A stretch of 64,000 bases of DNA, from assembly GCF_003369915.1 (NCBI RefSeq), contig NC_046676.1, forward strand, positions 9,840,001-9,904,000, in the 5' to 3' direction. Positions 1 to 13,108 of the stretch are shown in pieces. Both the position numbers and the translations under genes were made by a program. Position 1 is the first letter of the stretch. Each line of letters begins with the position of its first letter. Under the pieces are notes generated by a model, which worked only from the letters and a program-made list of their open reading frames with translations, made no database searches and was not told where the DNA came from. The DNA is from Drosophila miranda. Taxonomy: Eukaryota > Arthropoda > Insecta > Diptera > Drosophilidae.

Positions 1-1642
1 GGAATGGAATGGATAGGAGATGGAGAAGGAGAAGGAGCCTGGTGGGTACTTGAAGATGTCAGCCGTTGTCTGCCACTTGACAAGGAAATGGGGCATGGGG
101 GAATGTAAAAGGAAGCCCAGGCATTGGCAAAACTCTTTGAAAGCAGATACTTATCTCCCTTAAGGAGCTGTTGTACATCTTGTATACTGGATAGACTCCT
201 CTGGAGCTTTGTGGAAGTACACATGTACATACATTGATGTTTTTAATTCAGTTAATAGAATCGAATATCTCATGGAAAAGCTGCGTCACGTTGAGTTTTG
301 ACATGCTATATTTGTTTCCAGTTTTCCATTGGTTCCGTTCCGTTAGCTTCACTGATTAGCTTTTTGACTCCTGGCAAAGTACTTCCACTCATTGTCATGT
401 GGGACCTGCCTACAAGTGTCTGAAGGGGGGGGAAAATTTCCGTTTTAGTTCACTTAGAGATTGATTTTCCCCGGGGAAAACCACTGCCAGTGGGTGGATT
501 GTGGAATCGGAGTAGTAGTTTCTTCGAACCGCACAACTTTCCGTATCATTTGAGGGGTTGGCTGTTGGTGGGGGGCGTGGTAGGTAATTGTGGTTGAGAG
601 GCGGTGGCCAGGCAAAAAAGTTTATCAAAAAACCTTTGGCCCCAAAGCGGGGCATAAACTAAGACAAGACACTTTTCGGAATCCCCCACCTTTGTTCGTG
701 GAAACTTTTGGCTGTGGTTAACTTTATTTGACGGTCCAACTGGCAAACGTGGAACCATCTTGTCTGGCACGTTTCAATTCATTTCATTCCATTTCGTTTC
801 GTTTCGTTTTGTTTTGGCTGAATAGATGGAATGGAATTGGTTGGTATGGGATGGGATGGGGGGGGTGGACTCGGGAATGTGGCTGCGTAATGAAAAACAC
901 GTTTCGTGTAGAAGGCAGGCAACCAGGCGGAGATGTGGCAGAATCTATTTAAGCTGCAGCACCAACTTTAATGGGAATCTGTACAGAAAACCACCCGCTG
1001 GTGGCACGCTCACGTTTCCCCCCAATCCAAGCAATGCTGCCGCCTGCCGCCTGCCTCCAGCGCCGCACGTTGTAATCTCTCTCGTTGCACACACACACAC
1101 ACAAACACACAAAGATAATGAATACAAATTCAAAGCGAAGCGATATTGTGGGGGCAGACTAAATGAAGAACAGGTGAATGGATGAACCTTTTCGTTGCTT
1201 TGCCTGCCACTGAGTCCCTGGCCAAATGGTGTGAAGTGCCTTACGGGTAGGGGAGGAGGAGGCAAGGTTGACTGCAAACAAGTGTCTTTTGTGCCCCGTG
1301 GATGCCGCTGGCTGGCTGGCTGGTTGGCTCTGCTTTCCATGAATTTTTAGTGGCCCCAGTCATAGTGGTAGAAGTAGTAGTCGTGCAGTATTCAGCCAGT
1401 CTCAAGTCTCCAATTAAATTTATTGCGAAAGTTTATTGTTTAACCCAAAAAAGGGGCACAGGAAGGGGAAACGGAAAGGGAAAAGGAAAAAAGAAACAGC
1501 AGCAGAAGCAGCAGCAGCAGCGAAACACAAAAGAAAAGTCAGTTTCACTCGAACTCAGTTTGTCTTTGAAAAGATAAACAACAACAAAATAAAGCTCGCC
1601 TTTTGCTGAAAAAGCAAATAAAGCTTGCACTGTGGGAATGGT

Positions 1643-1698
<56 letters not shown>

Positions 1699-3818
1699 AC
1701 AACAACAGCAACGGTCAAAATAATACGAGTTGTAGTGTCTGACATTTCAGACGATACTCAAAGACTCTCGAGGATAGGTAGTGTTTCTTAGCGGCCAAGA
1801 TAGATAAACAGCACTCGGTTATCGCTAGATAATTTCAGAAAAATTATGGTTTATTTGTTGTTGTTGCTTATTATCGAACCTTCACTGTACAAAGACGGGG
1901 GGCAAATATTTGTCACTCTAGAGTCTTCTGAATAAGGCATTACTTCAACTGAATTCCATGCTTCTTTTCCACTCATTTTGGGTGCTATAGATCTCATAGT
2001 TATAGAACCGCTCTCAGATCTGCTAGGCTTTGGAGAGGTTTCGAGGATCTTTACAGGATTCTGTGTAGACGGAAAATGCACTAATTCATAGAAAGCCTTA
2101 CTGAAATTCTCCCGTAAATAAATATATGTATGTACATATACTCGTAGTACCAAGATTATACGCTTTTCCCCTCCACTGTGGTTTCACCGTATTTGTGTCA
2201 GGCCTCGGCCATGTTTTCATAGCTGTCTCCGCCGCCGTAGACTATCTTTAAGAGAGACAATGCCAGCAGAATCATCTGATATAAACTGCCAAAACGAGGA
2301 AGAAGTAAGAGAAAGAAAGAAAGGAAAATAAACGCAGAACTTCCAGCAGCAGAAACAACAACAACAACTGGCGGCGCAAGACGACACGCATTTCCAAGAA
2401 AACAAATCGAAATACGGCAAAGATAATTAACGGGCGGGTCTTGCGCTCGGTTTTCGCCGACGGCAAACGACAATGACGTTGACGTCGACGCAGCGCCGAC
2501 ACCGACGAAGGGACAGGACAGCTGAAAAACAACAAGCAAGGGGAAGAGAGCGCGAGTGAGAGAGAGAGAGGGAGCACGAAGAGTTGCGGCTTCTGTTTCG
2601 TTGTTGGTGCTCTTGCATTGCATTGGTATTCTTTTTGTGAGAGAGCGATTTCCGAAAGAAGCTAAAAAAAAGTGAGCAAGAGCGGGAGAGCTTGAGTGTG
2701 GGAGAGAGTAAATAAAAGTTGAAAGAGCTCAAACTTTACTTCAAGTTGAAGAAGTCGCCTGACAGTGGGTGGCATGGGGATTGGGATGATTGAGTGCGAT
2801 AGAAAAAAAAAGAAAAAGAAGAAGAAAAATAAGTTGTGTTGCCCCTGGGAGGGGGAGAGAGAGGTAAAAGTTTTGGTATCTCTAATTTGTTTGATCATTC
2901 ACTGATGTCCATCGCTGGCTTAAATCCAATCCAATTTCGGAGGTTAATAAATACTGATAGATTGATCGCAGAGATATCACATTTCCGAGGTCTACGAATA
3001 AGATATGTTAATGAGAGAGCAGTCTGGCAAGATCGGTGCCCTTCAATGGTTAGATCCCTTACCTTCCCTTCCGTAGCGCCTGCCTGTCCCTCTCTTTATC
3101 ATCTGCGCCGTAGCTCACCTTTTCCTCGCGTTCATCTTCTCATTCCATCTCTTCATCTTTCTATTCCATTCAAGACCTTTTTGGGTTTCTCCACTCTCCT
3201 TCATTCTTATTCTTTTCGTTGGTTGCATGTGTGTGTGTGTGTGTGTGTGGAATGATTGAAGTGAGCGCCTGCATGGGCCTTAGAGGAGAGGAGAGCGAGC
3301 AGAGCTGTTTGAAAGGCGACTTAATGCGAGAGTTCCTGTGTTCCACCACCGCCACACCGCCGCACCACCACCATGCCACACCACATCGCTCTATCACCAT
3401 CGTCACCGTCGTCGAGCAGCAGCACATGCCAAGGAGCAATAGCTGTAGTTTCCTTATCCTCCTTCCCCTTCACCATCCCCCTCCTCTCTGCTGCGGCGCT
3501 GCCTCTCCTTGTTTAGCGTTTTTGTTGCGTGCCATTGAAGCAATAGAAAATTGCATCTGCCGCCTAATTTGTACGGGCGCTTCTTGTCCTGTCTCTCTTC
3601 CTTCCTCCCTTTGTGTGTTCTCATTTCCGCGCCAAGGAAGTGCCTCTGTTTCGACTTTTTCGACTTTGGCTTCTGCCCCTGCCCCTGCCCCTGCTCCTAC
3701 TCCTTCTCCTCTGTCTTTGTCGCACAGTCCTTTCCATTCCAATGAGCACGCACCAGGATGAATCGAAGTGAACCGAACCGAGTTGTAACCGTTGTCTTCT
3801 TAATCCCTATCCTTACAG
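1..3818 (+). other. Psc: Upstream/intronic DNA of Psc
   Basis: No coding exon is visible here. The stretch ends in a good acceptor (polypyrimidine then ttacag, AG at 3817-3818) that leads into a Psc coding exon in mid-codon, so at least the right part is a Psc intron. The exon carrying the Psc RING finger (Cys-rich C3HC4) is not found here and must lie left of the window. Contents are simple sequence: CA repeats near 1088-1110, a CAG/CAA-rich block at 1496-1522, a 55-base G run, GA-rich DNA around 2550-2580 and a TG repeat at 3228-3248. The open frames here are low-complexity chance frames. Confidence 0.6.
1643..1697. repeat. Poly-G homopolymer, 55 bases
   Basis: An uninterrupted run of G fills 1643-1697. 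It is flanked by a single GT at 1641-1642 and by an AAC-rich stretch on the right. It lies in the presumed Psc intron. Homopolymers this long are polymorphic and hard to sequence, so the length given here is not reliable. If real, a G run of this size could form quadruplex structures. Confidence 0.95.
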
Positions 3819-6800
3819 ATCGGACACCACGCTCCAGGCGATCGTCTACAAGCTCGTGCCGGGCCTCTACGAGCGGGAGCTGATGCGTAAGCGGGCCTTC
3901 TACAAGGATCGGCCGCAGGAGGCAGCCCTGGCCACGCCCGAGCAGCGGGGCGATGATACGGAGCACTTGATATTCGGCCCCACGGATAACATGTCCTTGT
4001 CCCTGGAATACGCAGAGTTGGGGTAGGTTTCATCAGCACCAATATGGTCCTATATATAGCGCCAGATCCCCATCCCCCTCCCCCTCGCGTTCATCTACTA
4101 ATCTATTGTTTCTGCCACTCTGTTTCATCCCTCTCTGGCCCAACAGTGAACTTAGCACCGAATCAGAAGTGGAGTTCCTGCGTCCGAGGTACCTCCAGTG
4201 CCCGGCCATGTGTCGGGTGAGCCACCTCAAGAAGTTCGTCTACGACAAGTTCGACATCGACGTGCAGCGCTTCAGCATCGACATTATGTACAAGGTGAAG
4301 ACGATCGTCCTGCTGGACTACTACACCCTCATGGACATTGCGTACATCTACACGTGGAAGCGGGACGCGCCCATGCGCTTCTACTTCAGGGTGTACGAGT
4401 CGCCGCAGCGACAGGTGAAGCCCCCGGCACGCCGCATGCTCCCAGCTCCCCTGAAGGTGGTGAAGCAGGAGCCGACGCCGGCGCCAGAAGCGCCCAAGGT
4501 GGAGCAAACCTCGCCCACAGCAGCTCCGGTATCGCCGCCTGCCAGCATAAAGCAGGAGCTGCAGGAGGAGATCCGGGTGCCCAGCGAGCAGCCCCTCAAG
4601 CTGATCATCAACCGGAATATGCTGGAGAAGCGCGAGAAGAGCCACTCGCCGCAGTCCTCCAAGTCGAGCGCCAAGAGCAATCATCACACGCCCACCACTC
4701 CATCCTCCTCCTCCTCCTCCTCCTCCTCCTCCTCCTCCTCCTCCTCCTCCTGTCCATCGCCCAGCGGGGAGCTCAATATCAAGCTGAAGATCGATCTGTC
4801 CAAGCACAACAGCGTGACCATCATCAACATGTCCGACCCGGAGCGCAAGGAGATCGTGAAGCCGCTGAAACCGGAGAAGGAGTCGCGCTCTAAGAACCGC
4901 AGCAAGGACAAGGACGGCAGTCCCAAGTCCTCGAGCAGCAGCAGCGATCGAAAGCGTAAGAGTCCCAGCCCGCTGACGGTGCCTCCGCTGACCATACGCA
5001 CCGAGCGCATCCTCAGTCCCAGCGGTGTCAGCACCCTGAGTCCACGCTGCGTGGCCAGCAGCTCCTGCCACGAGGATCCCAAGTCGGAGTTCCTCAAGTC
5101 CTTCGCCCTGACGCCCATCAAGGTGAAGGTGGAGTCCCCGGAGAGGTCCCCCAGCAGCCACAGAGCGCCTACCCCTCCGAAAACGACTGCTTCTGGCTCT
5201 GGGTCCGCGTCCCACTCGCATCACAGCGGCAGGTCCAAAAGCACCCTGGAGGACAGGGAGCTGATGAGGCCGCCCGCCGGAATGGCACCCAAGTCGATTG
5301 CCTCTTCGAAGCGCAAGAGCAAGGAGCCCGTCAAGGCCGTCTCCAAGAAGCCGAAGCTCTCGCCGCCCCTGCCTCGCGAGGACTTCAAGATTCGTCTGCC
5401 CGCCACCAATTCGCATTCGCATCCCCCGCCAGCTCCGACCACGCCGCCACCGTTTGTCGGCAGCTTGGAGAAGCTCATGCCGCCACCGCCAAAGCCCCCG
5501 ATGCTGGCGTCACGCAAGCCCCAGCTCGCGGCACAATTCGCTCCGCCTTCGCCCCACCATTCGGGCATGCAGATGGCGGCTCCGGGCAACCGCACGCCCA
5601 TCGCCAAGCGCTACCACCCCATCCTGCCCAAGGCGGCGCGACCCAATCCGTTCGCCAACATTCCCAACGATGTCAACCGTCTGCTGAAAGACGCCGGCAC
5701 CGAGATCAAGTCGATTGGAGGCAGCACAAGCGCCTCCTCGGCCAAGTCGCATGTGTACGGGCCCAAGGCTGACTCCAAGATGGGACCACCGCCGCCACCG
5801 GCAGGCGCTGCAGCTCCCCACGCAGCACGCCACACCAGCGGAGGCCAGGGCAAGACGGGAGGCAACAATCAACCGCAACCCCATCCGGCACCCAGCTCCA
5901 ATGGCAGCCAGAACAAGGCGGCCAACAACTACCTCAATTTGGCCCTGTTCAATGCCAGCAAGTCCAAGGGCCGGGAGGCGCCGCCCGGCTGCCGCACGCC
6001 CATGTACACGCCCAACTCGCCCATTTACTCGCCCAGCTCGCCGCAGTACGTGCCCAACTACAACATCCCCACGATGCCCACCTACAAGTACACGCCAAAG
6101 CCGAGCCAGGCCACCGCCGGAGGCTACCTGCAGAGCATGCTCGGTGGCGGTGGCAGCGGCAGCGGCGGGGGATCGCTGTTCCCATCACCGCCCACGAAGG
6201 CCGACCAGAACACCAATCCGGCGGGAGCAGCTCCGTCCTCCGGCCATGCCTTCCAGCGTGGCGCCAGTCCCAGCCACGAGGACGCGCCCGAGAAGCAACA
6301 GGTGAAGGTCAAGTCGCTGCTCAACTCGTGCAACATCAACATCCCCTCCTCGCTGTCGATCACAATCTCCAGGGACAACGGCGACTCCTCGTCGGCCAGC
6401 AACGGATCGCATCCGAAGCACAAGAGTCCCGTCAACAACTACATCGAGATCGTAAAACTGCCCGACCAGCCGCAGGACCAGGGACAGAAGTCCGCCGCCA
6501 GCGTCACGGAGGCCCAGAAACGTCAGTCGCCGCCAGCACCCACACCCGGACGCACTCCACCCCCACAGCTACCCGCAGTCGCAGCACCTGCTCCGGCCGC
6601 CGCCGCCATGCGGCTGACGCAGCCACCGCCCTCCAAGGCCATTCCCTCCCCGCAGCACCTGATGTCGCGTATGACGCCGCCACAGTTGCCGCAAACAGCC
6701 CCGCCACCCCCGTCGCCGTCCGCCGCTCCACGAGGTATCACACCGCCCAAGATATCGCCCCCTGCCAGCGGAAAGGGCACGCCCCTGAAGACCGTGCTGA

Positions 6801-7885
6801 CGCCCTCGCAGGCGGATAGCAAGAAGACGCCCAGTCCGGAGAAGCGCAGTGCCGCCCAGATGGGAAGCCACTCGCCCACCGCCAGCGAGAACAAGTCACC
6901 AAAGCTGGCAGGACAGTCGGCACCAGGATCAGCCACTCCCAACGGAGATCCGGCGGCCAAGAAGTTCCGACCCATTCTGCCCCGCCAGAACGCCCAGATC
7001 CCAGACATGGCCGCCAAGATGCCCAGCCTGGCGCCCGCCTTCAACTTCAGCCAGCCCCAGAGCCAGGTCCAGACCGGCGCCAAGAAGGTGCCTACCAGCA
7101 AGAAGTCCCCCAACGGAGGAGCAGCAGTCTTTCTGCCGCCCCCCCCGAAGCTTCCCAACGGCAGTCACCCGGCGCAGAAGCCGAGTCCTCCGCTGAAGAG
7201 CCAACAGACGGGTGGCAAGAAGGCAAACAAGAATCCCACACCGCCCCCGTCCTCGTCCGCCGCTTTGGGGGGTGGTGTCCAAGGGAATATGGGAAAACTT
7301 ATGCCTCATCCCGGTTTGCCGGGCTTAAACGCCCCGCTGAGCATCGCCTCCAGTGCAGCGGCCGCTGCCGGTCAAATGGATCTGAACAACTTCATCAAGG
7401 AGAACCTGATCCGGGCTCAGGTGGCCCAGGCAGCACAGGCCGCCCAGGCTGCCCAAGCGGCCGCCAATCAGTCGAATATGCTGTACAACTTTGCCCAGAT
7501 CGGGCACATGTCCCCGGCGATGTACAACTACCAGCAGGCGGTTCTCATGGAACAGCTCACGCGGATGCAGCGGGCGGGCAACGAGGCGTTCAACGACTAC
7601 CTTCAGAAGCTGAAGAATGCGGCCAATAGCCAGGCAGGCGATGGTGACCACAAGCCGATCATGCCCATGCTGCCCACCGTCAACCTGCCCAGCCCCTCCT
7701 CGGCTTCATCGGCAGCCAGCCCCAAGACCTCAGCCCTGCCCAACGGAAAGCTGACTGCAGCGGCTGCAGCCCCAACCAGCCACACGCCATCATCGCTAGC
7801 CAAGGCCGGCAGTGGGGCTAGTCCACGTCAGCAGACGGCGGCCACCCCCGCCGCACCCCTCCCGGCTGCCACCAAGAGCAAGTGA
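3819..7885 (+). CDS. Psc: Posterior sex combs, C-terminal two coding exons (5' part outside window)
   Basis: Psc is a Polycomb-group protein of PRC1. It compacts chromatin, inhibits remodelling and helps keep Hox genes silent in the nucleus. Two exons are visible: 3819-4022 and 4147-7885 (stop TGA at 7883). A 124-bp intron (GTAGGT...CAACAG) separates them, and the joint restores a Gly codon. The first exon opens in phase (one base completes a Lys codon) with SDTTLQAIVYKLVPGLYE, the segment that follows the RING finger in Psc. The second exon begins the RAWUL ubiquitin-like domain (RPRYLQCPAMCRVSHLKKF to APMRFYFRVYES). The long C-terminal tail is disordered: Lys/Ser/Pro-rich, with a Ser tract coded by TCC repeats at about 4706-4750 and the conserved blocks TPMYTPNSPIYSPSSPQYVP and APEKQQVKVKSLLNSCNINI. 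About 1,313 residues are visible. The N-terminal RING lies outside. Its relative Su(z)2 is less similar in the tail, so the name is secure. Confidence 0.97.
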
Positions 7886-8445
7886 ACAGCAGCCGCCACC
7901 CGTCCATACCACTCGTTTCCGTTCAGGCGGAAGCTGAAGGGAGTCCAAGTCTGCATCCGGAGCGAGGTGTGAGATGGCCATCATTAAAGGAGAGGCAACA
8001 TCAGAAGCAGCAGCAGTAGCAGCAGTGGCTCCTGGATAGCTCTAATTAATATTTAAAGATTTTTTTTTTTAGTTGTACGCCACCCCGTTCTCCAGTCAGA
8101 ACCAGTACCAGAACCAGAACCAATTCCCCGCCCTAATTATTGTTAGAAGCAACCACCATGCCACCCCAGAACGGGGTAGCTGGCTCAGGCCACATCCATC
8201 CGAGCCCCTAGGCTATAGACCTATGTAAATATTGATAATTTTATCATCTAACAGATGTATACAGAAAAAAAGACAGCGATTCAGAATCGATTTATGCAGA
8301 TGCGATAATCATATAAATATATATTTAAGTGCTGCGGCAAAAGTTGAGCTAATCCTAAGTGTAAATACCATCCATTAAATACGATTTTATACAATCTTTT
8401 TTTACTCAAAAACTAAGCAGAAAAATAAAAATCTAATTTATACCA
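7886..8445 (+). other. Psc: Psc 3' untranslated region with two poly(A) signals
   Basis: Non-coding DNA follows the Psc stop. It holds ATTAAA at 8374-8379 and AATAAA at 8424-8429. A genomic run of about 17 A begins at 8446, shortly after the second signal. Either signal could end the transcript; the second is the canonical one. Confidence 0.7.
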
Positions 8446-11400
8446 CAAAAAAAAAAAAAAAAATTGGCTTTCTTCCTGTTTTTTCCACTTTGAAAACGGA
8501 ACGGACACACACACACAGAGAGTCGCACGGACAATGGAATCGTTCAATCCCTATGCTAATCAACTGCTCAAGGTCAGAGGTCGACCTTCCCCGATGACCG
8601 ACCGCTGCGTTTCGAGCATTTCTAATCTGCCAATTCCGTCGCACCGTTTGTCTGCCAGAGAAAAAAAATGTCAAAGAGTCTTTAAAATGAAAAATCCTCG
8701 GCATCGCAGACCCGGCCCAGACCCAGACTCAGACCCAGGCATCCCATCGACGACCCTTGGAGAGACAAAGAAATAAAAGATTATATTGGGTTTCTCGCTG
8801 ATACGGAGGCGACGGACACGACGCGACGGCCACTACGGGATTGCAGCATCGCCATCGCCAGTCTGTCCGTCCCTTCGTTCGTCCAACGTTGGGTTTTCTT
8901 TTCGCTCGGAAACATTCAATAAAAACGATTGGAAATCCTGTGGCCTTTTGTTGTTGTTTCCCTTTCCCTTTTTCTTTGGTGTTTTCCTTCATTTTCCCCT
9001 ATTTTCTGGCACTTTTTGCAGAGTTTCCGATTTCAAAAATTGCCAATTTTTCTCGAATGTGTCCCAAAAGAATGCCAATCCGAGCCATGAACCTAATTCG
9101 TATAATGAATATGCTTCCAGATAAGAGAGACATGGATACGGCGCCCAGGACAGGGGATGAGAGGTGAGATAGTGCCGCACAGGGGTTGATTAGGTGAGAA
9201 TTGCCTCCACCGAAGAGATTTATGTCATATGGGGGCTACGGCTACTGGGAGACCTGCCATGTGGCTCCACAAAACAATTAACATCTGATTCCATCTCTGG
9301 CCAACACTCATCTCATCTGCCTTTAATAATTTAAGAGATTTGGCGGCCTAAGCCGAAAACTCCAATTACAATAATTAAACCCTTTTCGCAATGCTCACCT
9401 TTTCTTGCCTTGCCCCAAAAGTGCCAAAAACCACGCAGATATATGGTCTTACCGTACGTACCTCTCAGTTCTTCTGCCACTTCCACTGGCAGTGCCACGA
9501 TGTGGCAGGCAGGCCACATCTGAAAACCGGTTTAATATGCTTGGCTTTTAGCGCATTACGTCGGCATTTATAAATCATTTCGGTAAGTACAAGATGCGAG
9601 TGCAGAGTACACAGGCACACATATTGCTCCCATGTAAGCATAATAGCAAATGCAAAATTACTTACCCTCAGGTAGAGAGTGTATCGTGTATCGTGGGATT
9701 CTTACCATATGCTTGATATGCCCATAACCGTTCGAAATCTATTCGTGTTTGGGTCGCATTGGAAGGATATTGATTTGACAGGACGTTTGTCAGCGGACTT
9801 ATAGCTTATGACACAAGAAATTTGATAGCTAGTATAATAGATAATACACTATACTATTGCCGATTCGATGTTCAAATGTTTGATGCATCACAACAAACTT
9901 TTCACTTATATCCTTTTCCAACAAGTCTACTTCTCCTGAGAGTAATACAACTATGAAAACTATGGCTAATGAAACATATTGCTCTAAAACTATTGAAGCT
10001 GGCTGCTCTGAAACTGTAAGCTTGGCTGCTTTGTATAGTCCTCCATAGCAGTTAGCTTCCAGTATCTAGATAGATATCATTCAGCTAATAGTTTTACAAT
10101 ATTCGCAAGGAAATAATGAGAGCACACCCAGATTAATATGTGTTAAATATATTATATTAATACACTAGGGGGCGAGTCAGGCCTCGAATGTCCTAGCAAC
10201 AAAAAAAATCCTCGATGAAACGCGGCTTGTCAGGAAATTACGGGAAAAATATACAATCGATAGACCGTTATTTTTCCAAAATTAACGTGCAGAAAATATT
10301 CGTGGTATCTACCGACGCTCCAAAATAAAATTTCAGGCGGCGACGACGACGAGGTATACTAGAGGATAGACACTATGATATCCTCATAAGCTTTTCGATT
10401 TCTTCAAGTACATAATATATAAAACGTGCTCAAAGGCAGGGGCATCTTTCCAGTCACTTTCCACAAAACGCTTTTCCTGAAGTTATGAAAGTTTTGTAGT
10501 TTATAGTTTTGTTCTTAGGATTATCGTTACATCACAATCCTGAGCGTACAACTTTCGGGTTGTCGGTTAAGGAAATGTGCGCAAACTCTAGAACTAAAAC
10601 AATTCCAAACTATAGAAAAGTAAAAACACAACTTTTGCTGGCAGCATAATCGGCAAAGTCCTTAGAGGTGATTTAAAAATCAAGTTGCCGAACCAATCGA
10701 ATATTATTAGTGCAAAGAAAAGACCATTCCATGTGCATTTCTTTATTACCTTGACAGTTCTTATCCGTTCTACGCTGAAAAACTGCAATAGATCCATTCT
10801 GTTAGCAAACACTTTCAGACTGTCGATAAATCAAACAGACACCAGCTCTCCGACCCAACAAACCAAGATCTCCCTTCGCCACACAAGTATTTTAATGAAT
10901 TAATCCAGTTCAGTCCGTCGGTGGCATTTGAAGTGTCGTACTGGAATCGCCACTAACTTCCGGGAAAATTCGCAACTCATTGAAGTTTCCTTCCTTTGTG
11001 GGGCATCGCTGTTCCTTAATTGTTTTCGCCCGAGGTCTAATGGTTTGATAAACTGAACTAAATGCTATTTGTTGTTGTAAAATCGGATAAATGTTTATAT
11101 TGCAGCTTGCATCTTAGTTTAATTCTTCCTTTGACTGTTTTCAAATGGTATAGCGCCAGTGGGAAAAGCCCTATAAAGCATATGGCATAGGATTGATCGG
11201 TTGAACGCTAGCTTGTAGCATTGACAGACCAGCTTTTGTTATCGAATTGTACCCAAATCGGTATAAAATAAAAGTAATCTGTAAGGGGAATCGGTCTACA
11301 GGGTAGCCAATCAGATATTGGGCCACACATTAGCATTTTCCGACAGGTAGATGCATAGCAGGAGAGTCCTTTCTGTAATGTTTATAAAACATTCAGCTAT

Positions 11401-12085
11401 TATTCTCGGCGCCACCACAGATTCATTACCGCATCGATCATTCATCCCTCAGTCAAGTCAACTTGTAGAGCATATAATCGACAGACAGCCGTGTGATTGC
11501 TAATTAAATTTCATCTGATGAACGATTCAACCTGTCGCTGTCGGAAAAGTCGTTGCCTTAATTTATCGGCATTATGTAACAAATGTTAGGCACATAAATC
11601 GTTATTGAAGAGCCCTCATGGGCGACAGAACAAATTTCAATTAGAAGGACCTGGTCGGGCGCCCTTGTAGCTGGCCAACAAAACTTTTGCCAGGAGAGCC
11701 AACTTTTGTTACCAAATCAATTAAAGTCGCTTTCTGCTGCTGCTGTTGTTGGCAACTTTGTCCGTCTGTCGCCATGTGAGCCGTTGAGGGGGCTTGACGC
11801 AGGGGGCGAGCTGTTTTGTAGAGCGTTTTTCCCATGTTATTTTATCTGAATTCATTAATCACACGGGGGGGCTGGTCGTGAATGCATTCTATTAAAAGTA
11901 ACTGCGTTGTATTAAACGAAATTAGCCAATTGTTAGTAAATACAGTTGAGCTTCCATAAGTCGAGACATTATTATCCAAAGAATACGTTCGACTTACATG
12001 AAAAGTAGAGTTTTTCCATCAGACCAGACCTTTAACGACCTGTTTTGAAAAATATCTATCTGTATAAGACTAGATTTTAAACGTA
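8446..12085. other. Intergenic DNA, no gene seen
   Basis: I find no supported gene on either strand. Open frames are short and lack coding character. The stretch at 10,100-10,420 is AT-rich and could be degenerate repeat DNA, but I cannot assign it to a family. Polycomb-group genes often carry their own response elements, but I see no dense cluster of GAGAG and GCCAT motifs clear enough to call one. Confidence 0.5.
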
Positions 12086-12507
12086 ATGGAGACGAATTTC
12101 CAGTTTTTCCACACCAGTGCTGGCCAACTGCGAGAACGCCATCAGCAAGAAGTCCTCGTTGAATCTCTTCCACTACCAAATTTCTCAGGCACCCGAAATA
12201 ATGGGCCAATGCGAAAGTTTGGTAAAGCTCTTTCTGAATCAGAGCAAACTAAAAAAGGTAGCTGCTGAACTCATTTGGTGACAATACCGTACTGGTACCG
12301 TACTGATTATCCAACTTACAGATTCCCTGGAGGAGTTTCCGGAGGCCATCTGCCAGAAGCTATTCGTATTCGTATTCCTCAATGAGAACATAATCGATGA
12401 ACTGCCCACACGCAACCAATTGCAAGAGCTGCATTTTCTGCACATGCTGAATTTGAATAGGAATCCAATCTGTCTTCATCAGGACCTGCAGGTTTTTGCA
12501 GTGGTAC
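12086..12507 (+). pseudogene. Decayed leucine-rich-repeat gene fragment
   Basis: From 12123 one frame reads an LRR-like stretch (APEIMGQCESLVKLFLNQSK). A 64-bp intron-like segment follows (12258-12321, GTAGCT...TTACAG). A second stretch then reads DSLEEFPEAICQKLFVF, later LQELHFLHMLNLNRNPIC, which shows the LxxLxLxxN pattern of leucine-rich repeats. The two halves are out of frame by one base across the apparent splice. An upstream ATG at 12086 is in yet another frame. There is no long intact frame and only about two repeats remain. This looks like a truncated, frameshifted copy of a small cytoplasmic LRR gene. I cannot name the parent. An unusual splice pattern that restores the frame is possible but less likely. 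Confidence 0.55.
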
Positions 12508-12772
12508 GTCAATAGTTGGTAGTTGATAGAACATCGATAACATCTACATGGACCTGCCGGTGCATCTCATGGATGAAGCTGCTGCCTGTCCCCAGCCCGG
12601 GACAGCCAGCTGGACACCATGGTCGAGAGTTCGTAGGAGAATAGACCTGAAGATGTGGGGACAATGTTGCCAGCGATGTCGCAATGAAGCGATGAAGTTT
12701 GAAGAATGAGCTTGTCAGGTTTACACACAGTGTTATGTATTGGTTAGATTTCAGTGGTTTATACATGGACAT

Positions 12773-13108
12773 TTAACAACATAATGTAGGAAACAATACG
12801 ATTTGGCTAAGTAGGAAATGGTGCCAATATGACAGCTTCTTGCCAATCTTCTCATGAATGTCCAGGAACTTGGCCACACAGCGGTAGATGCAGACCGACT
12901 CCCAATATCCTGCAACAACACGGGTCATATTTAGCCGGAGAGCTCACGAAACGTATAACTTGCAACACTCACCCGAATACGACTCCGAATCGCGCAGTGG
13001 GGTGCTTTTGTCATGCGGTTATATGAATCGGACATCATTTCAATATCCATTTCTTGCATGAGGCAGTACTTTGGCCTGTTCAACCGGGCTGATACGTGAT
13101 ATGTCCAT
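12773..13108 (-). pseudogene. Tim10 pseudogene (mitochondrial small-Tim chaperone copy)
   Basis: On the minus strand an ATG at 13108-13106 opens a short stretch ending in EQAK. A one-base shift then reads YCLMQEMDIEMMSDSYNRMT, closely matching the N-terminal helix of Tim10. A second shift is needed before an apparent 63-bp intron (12910-12972, GTGAGT...TTGCAG). Beyond it the frame reads [20 protein letters not shown], the Tim10 C-terminal helix with its second CX3C motif. The first CX3C motif is destroyed (APHCAI in its place), and the C-terminus runs into unrelated residues before a stop at 12773. Tim10 works with Tim9 as a hexameric chaperone for hydrophobic proteins in the mitochondrial intermembrane space and needs both cysteine pairs. 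Two frameshifts and a lost motif show this copy is dead. The retained intron points to DNA-level duplication rather than retroposition. Confidence 0.8.

Noticed and set aside
4163-7196. Long frames opposite or shifted within the Psc coding exon
   Set aside because: They are shadows of the GC-rich, repeat-coded Psc exon. The Psc frame has the conserved RAWUL domain and known tail motifs.
8446-8462. Run of about 17 A after the Psc poly(A) signal, as a sign of retroposition
   Set aside because: Psc here has introns and no target-site duplication is visible. The run is genomic A-rich DNA at a normal 3' end.
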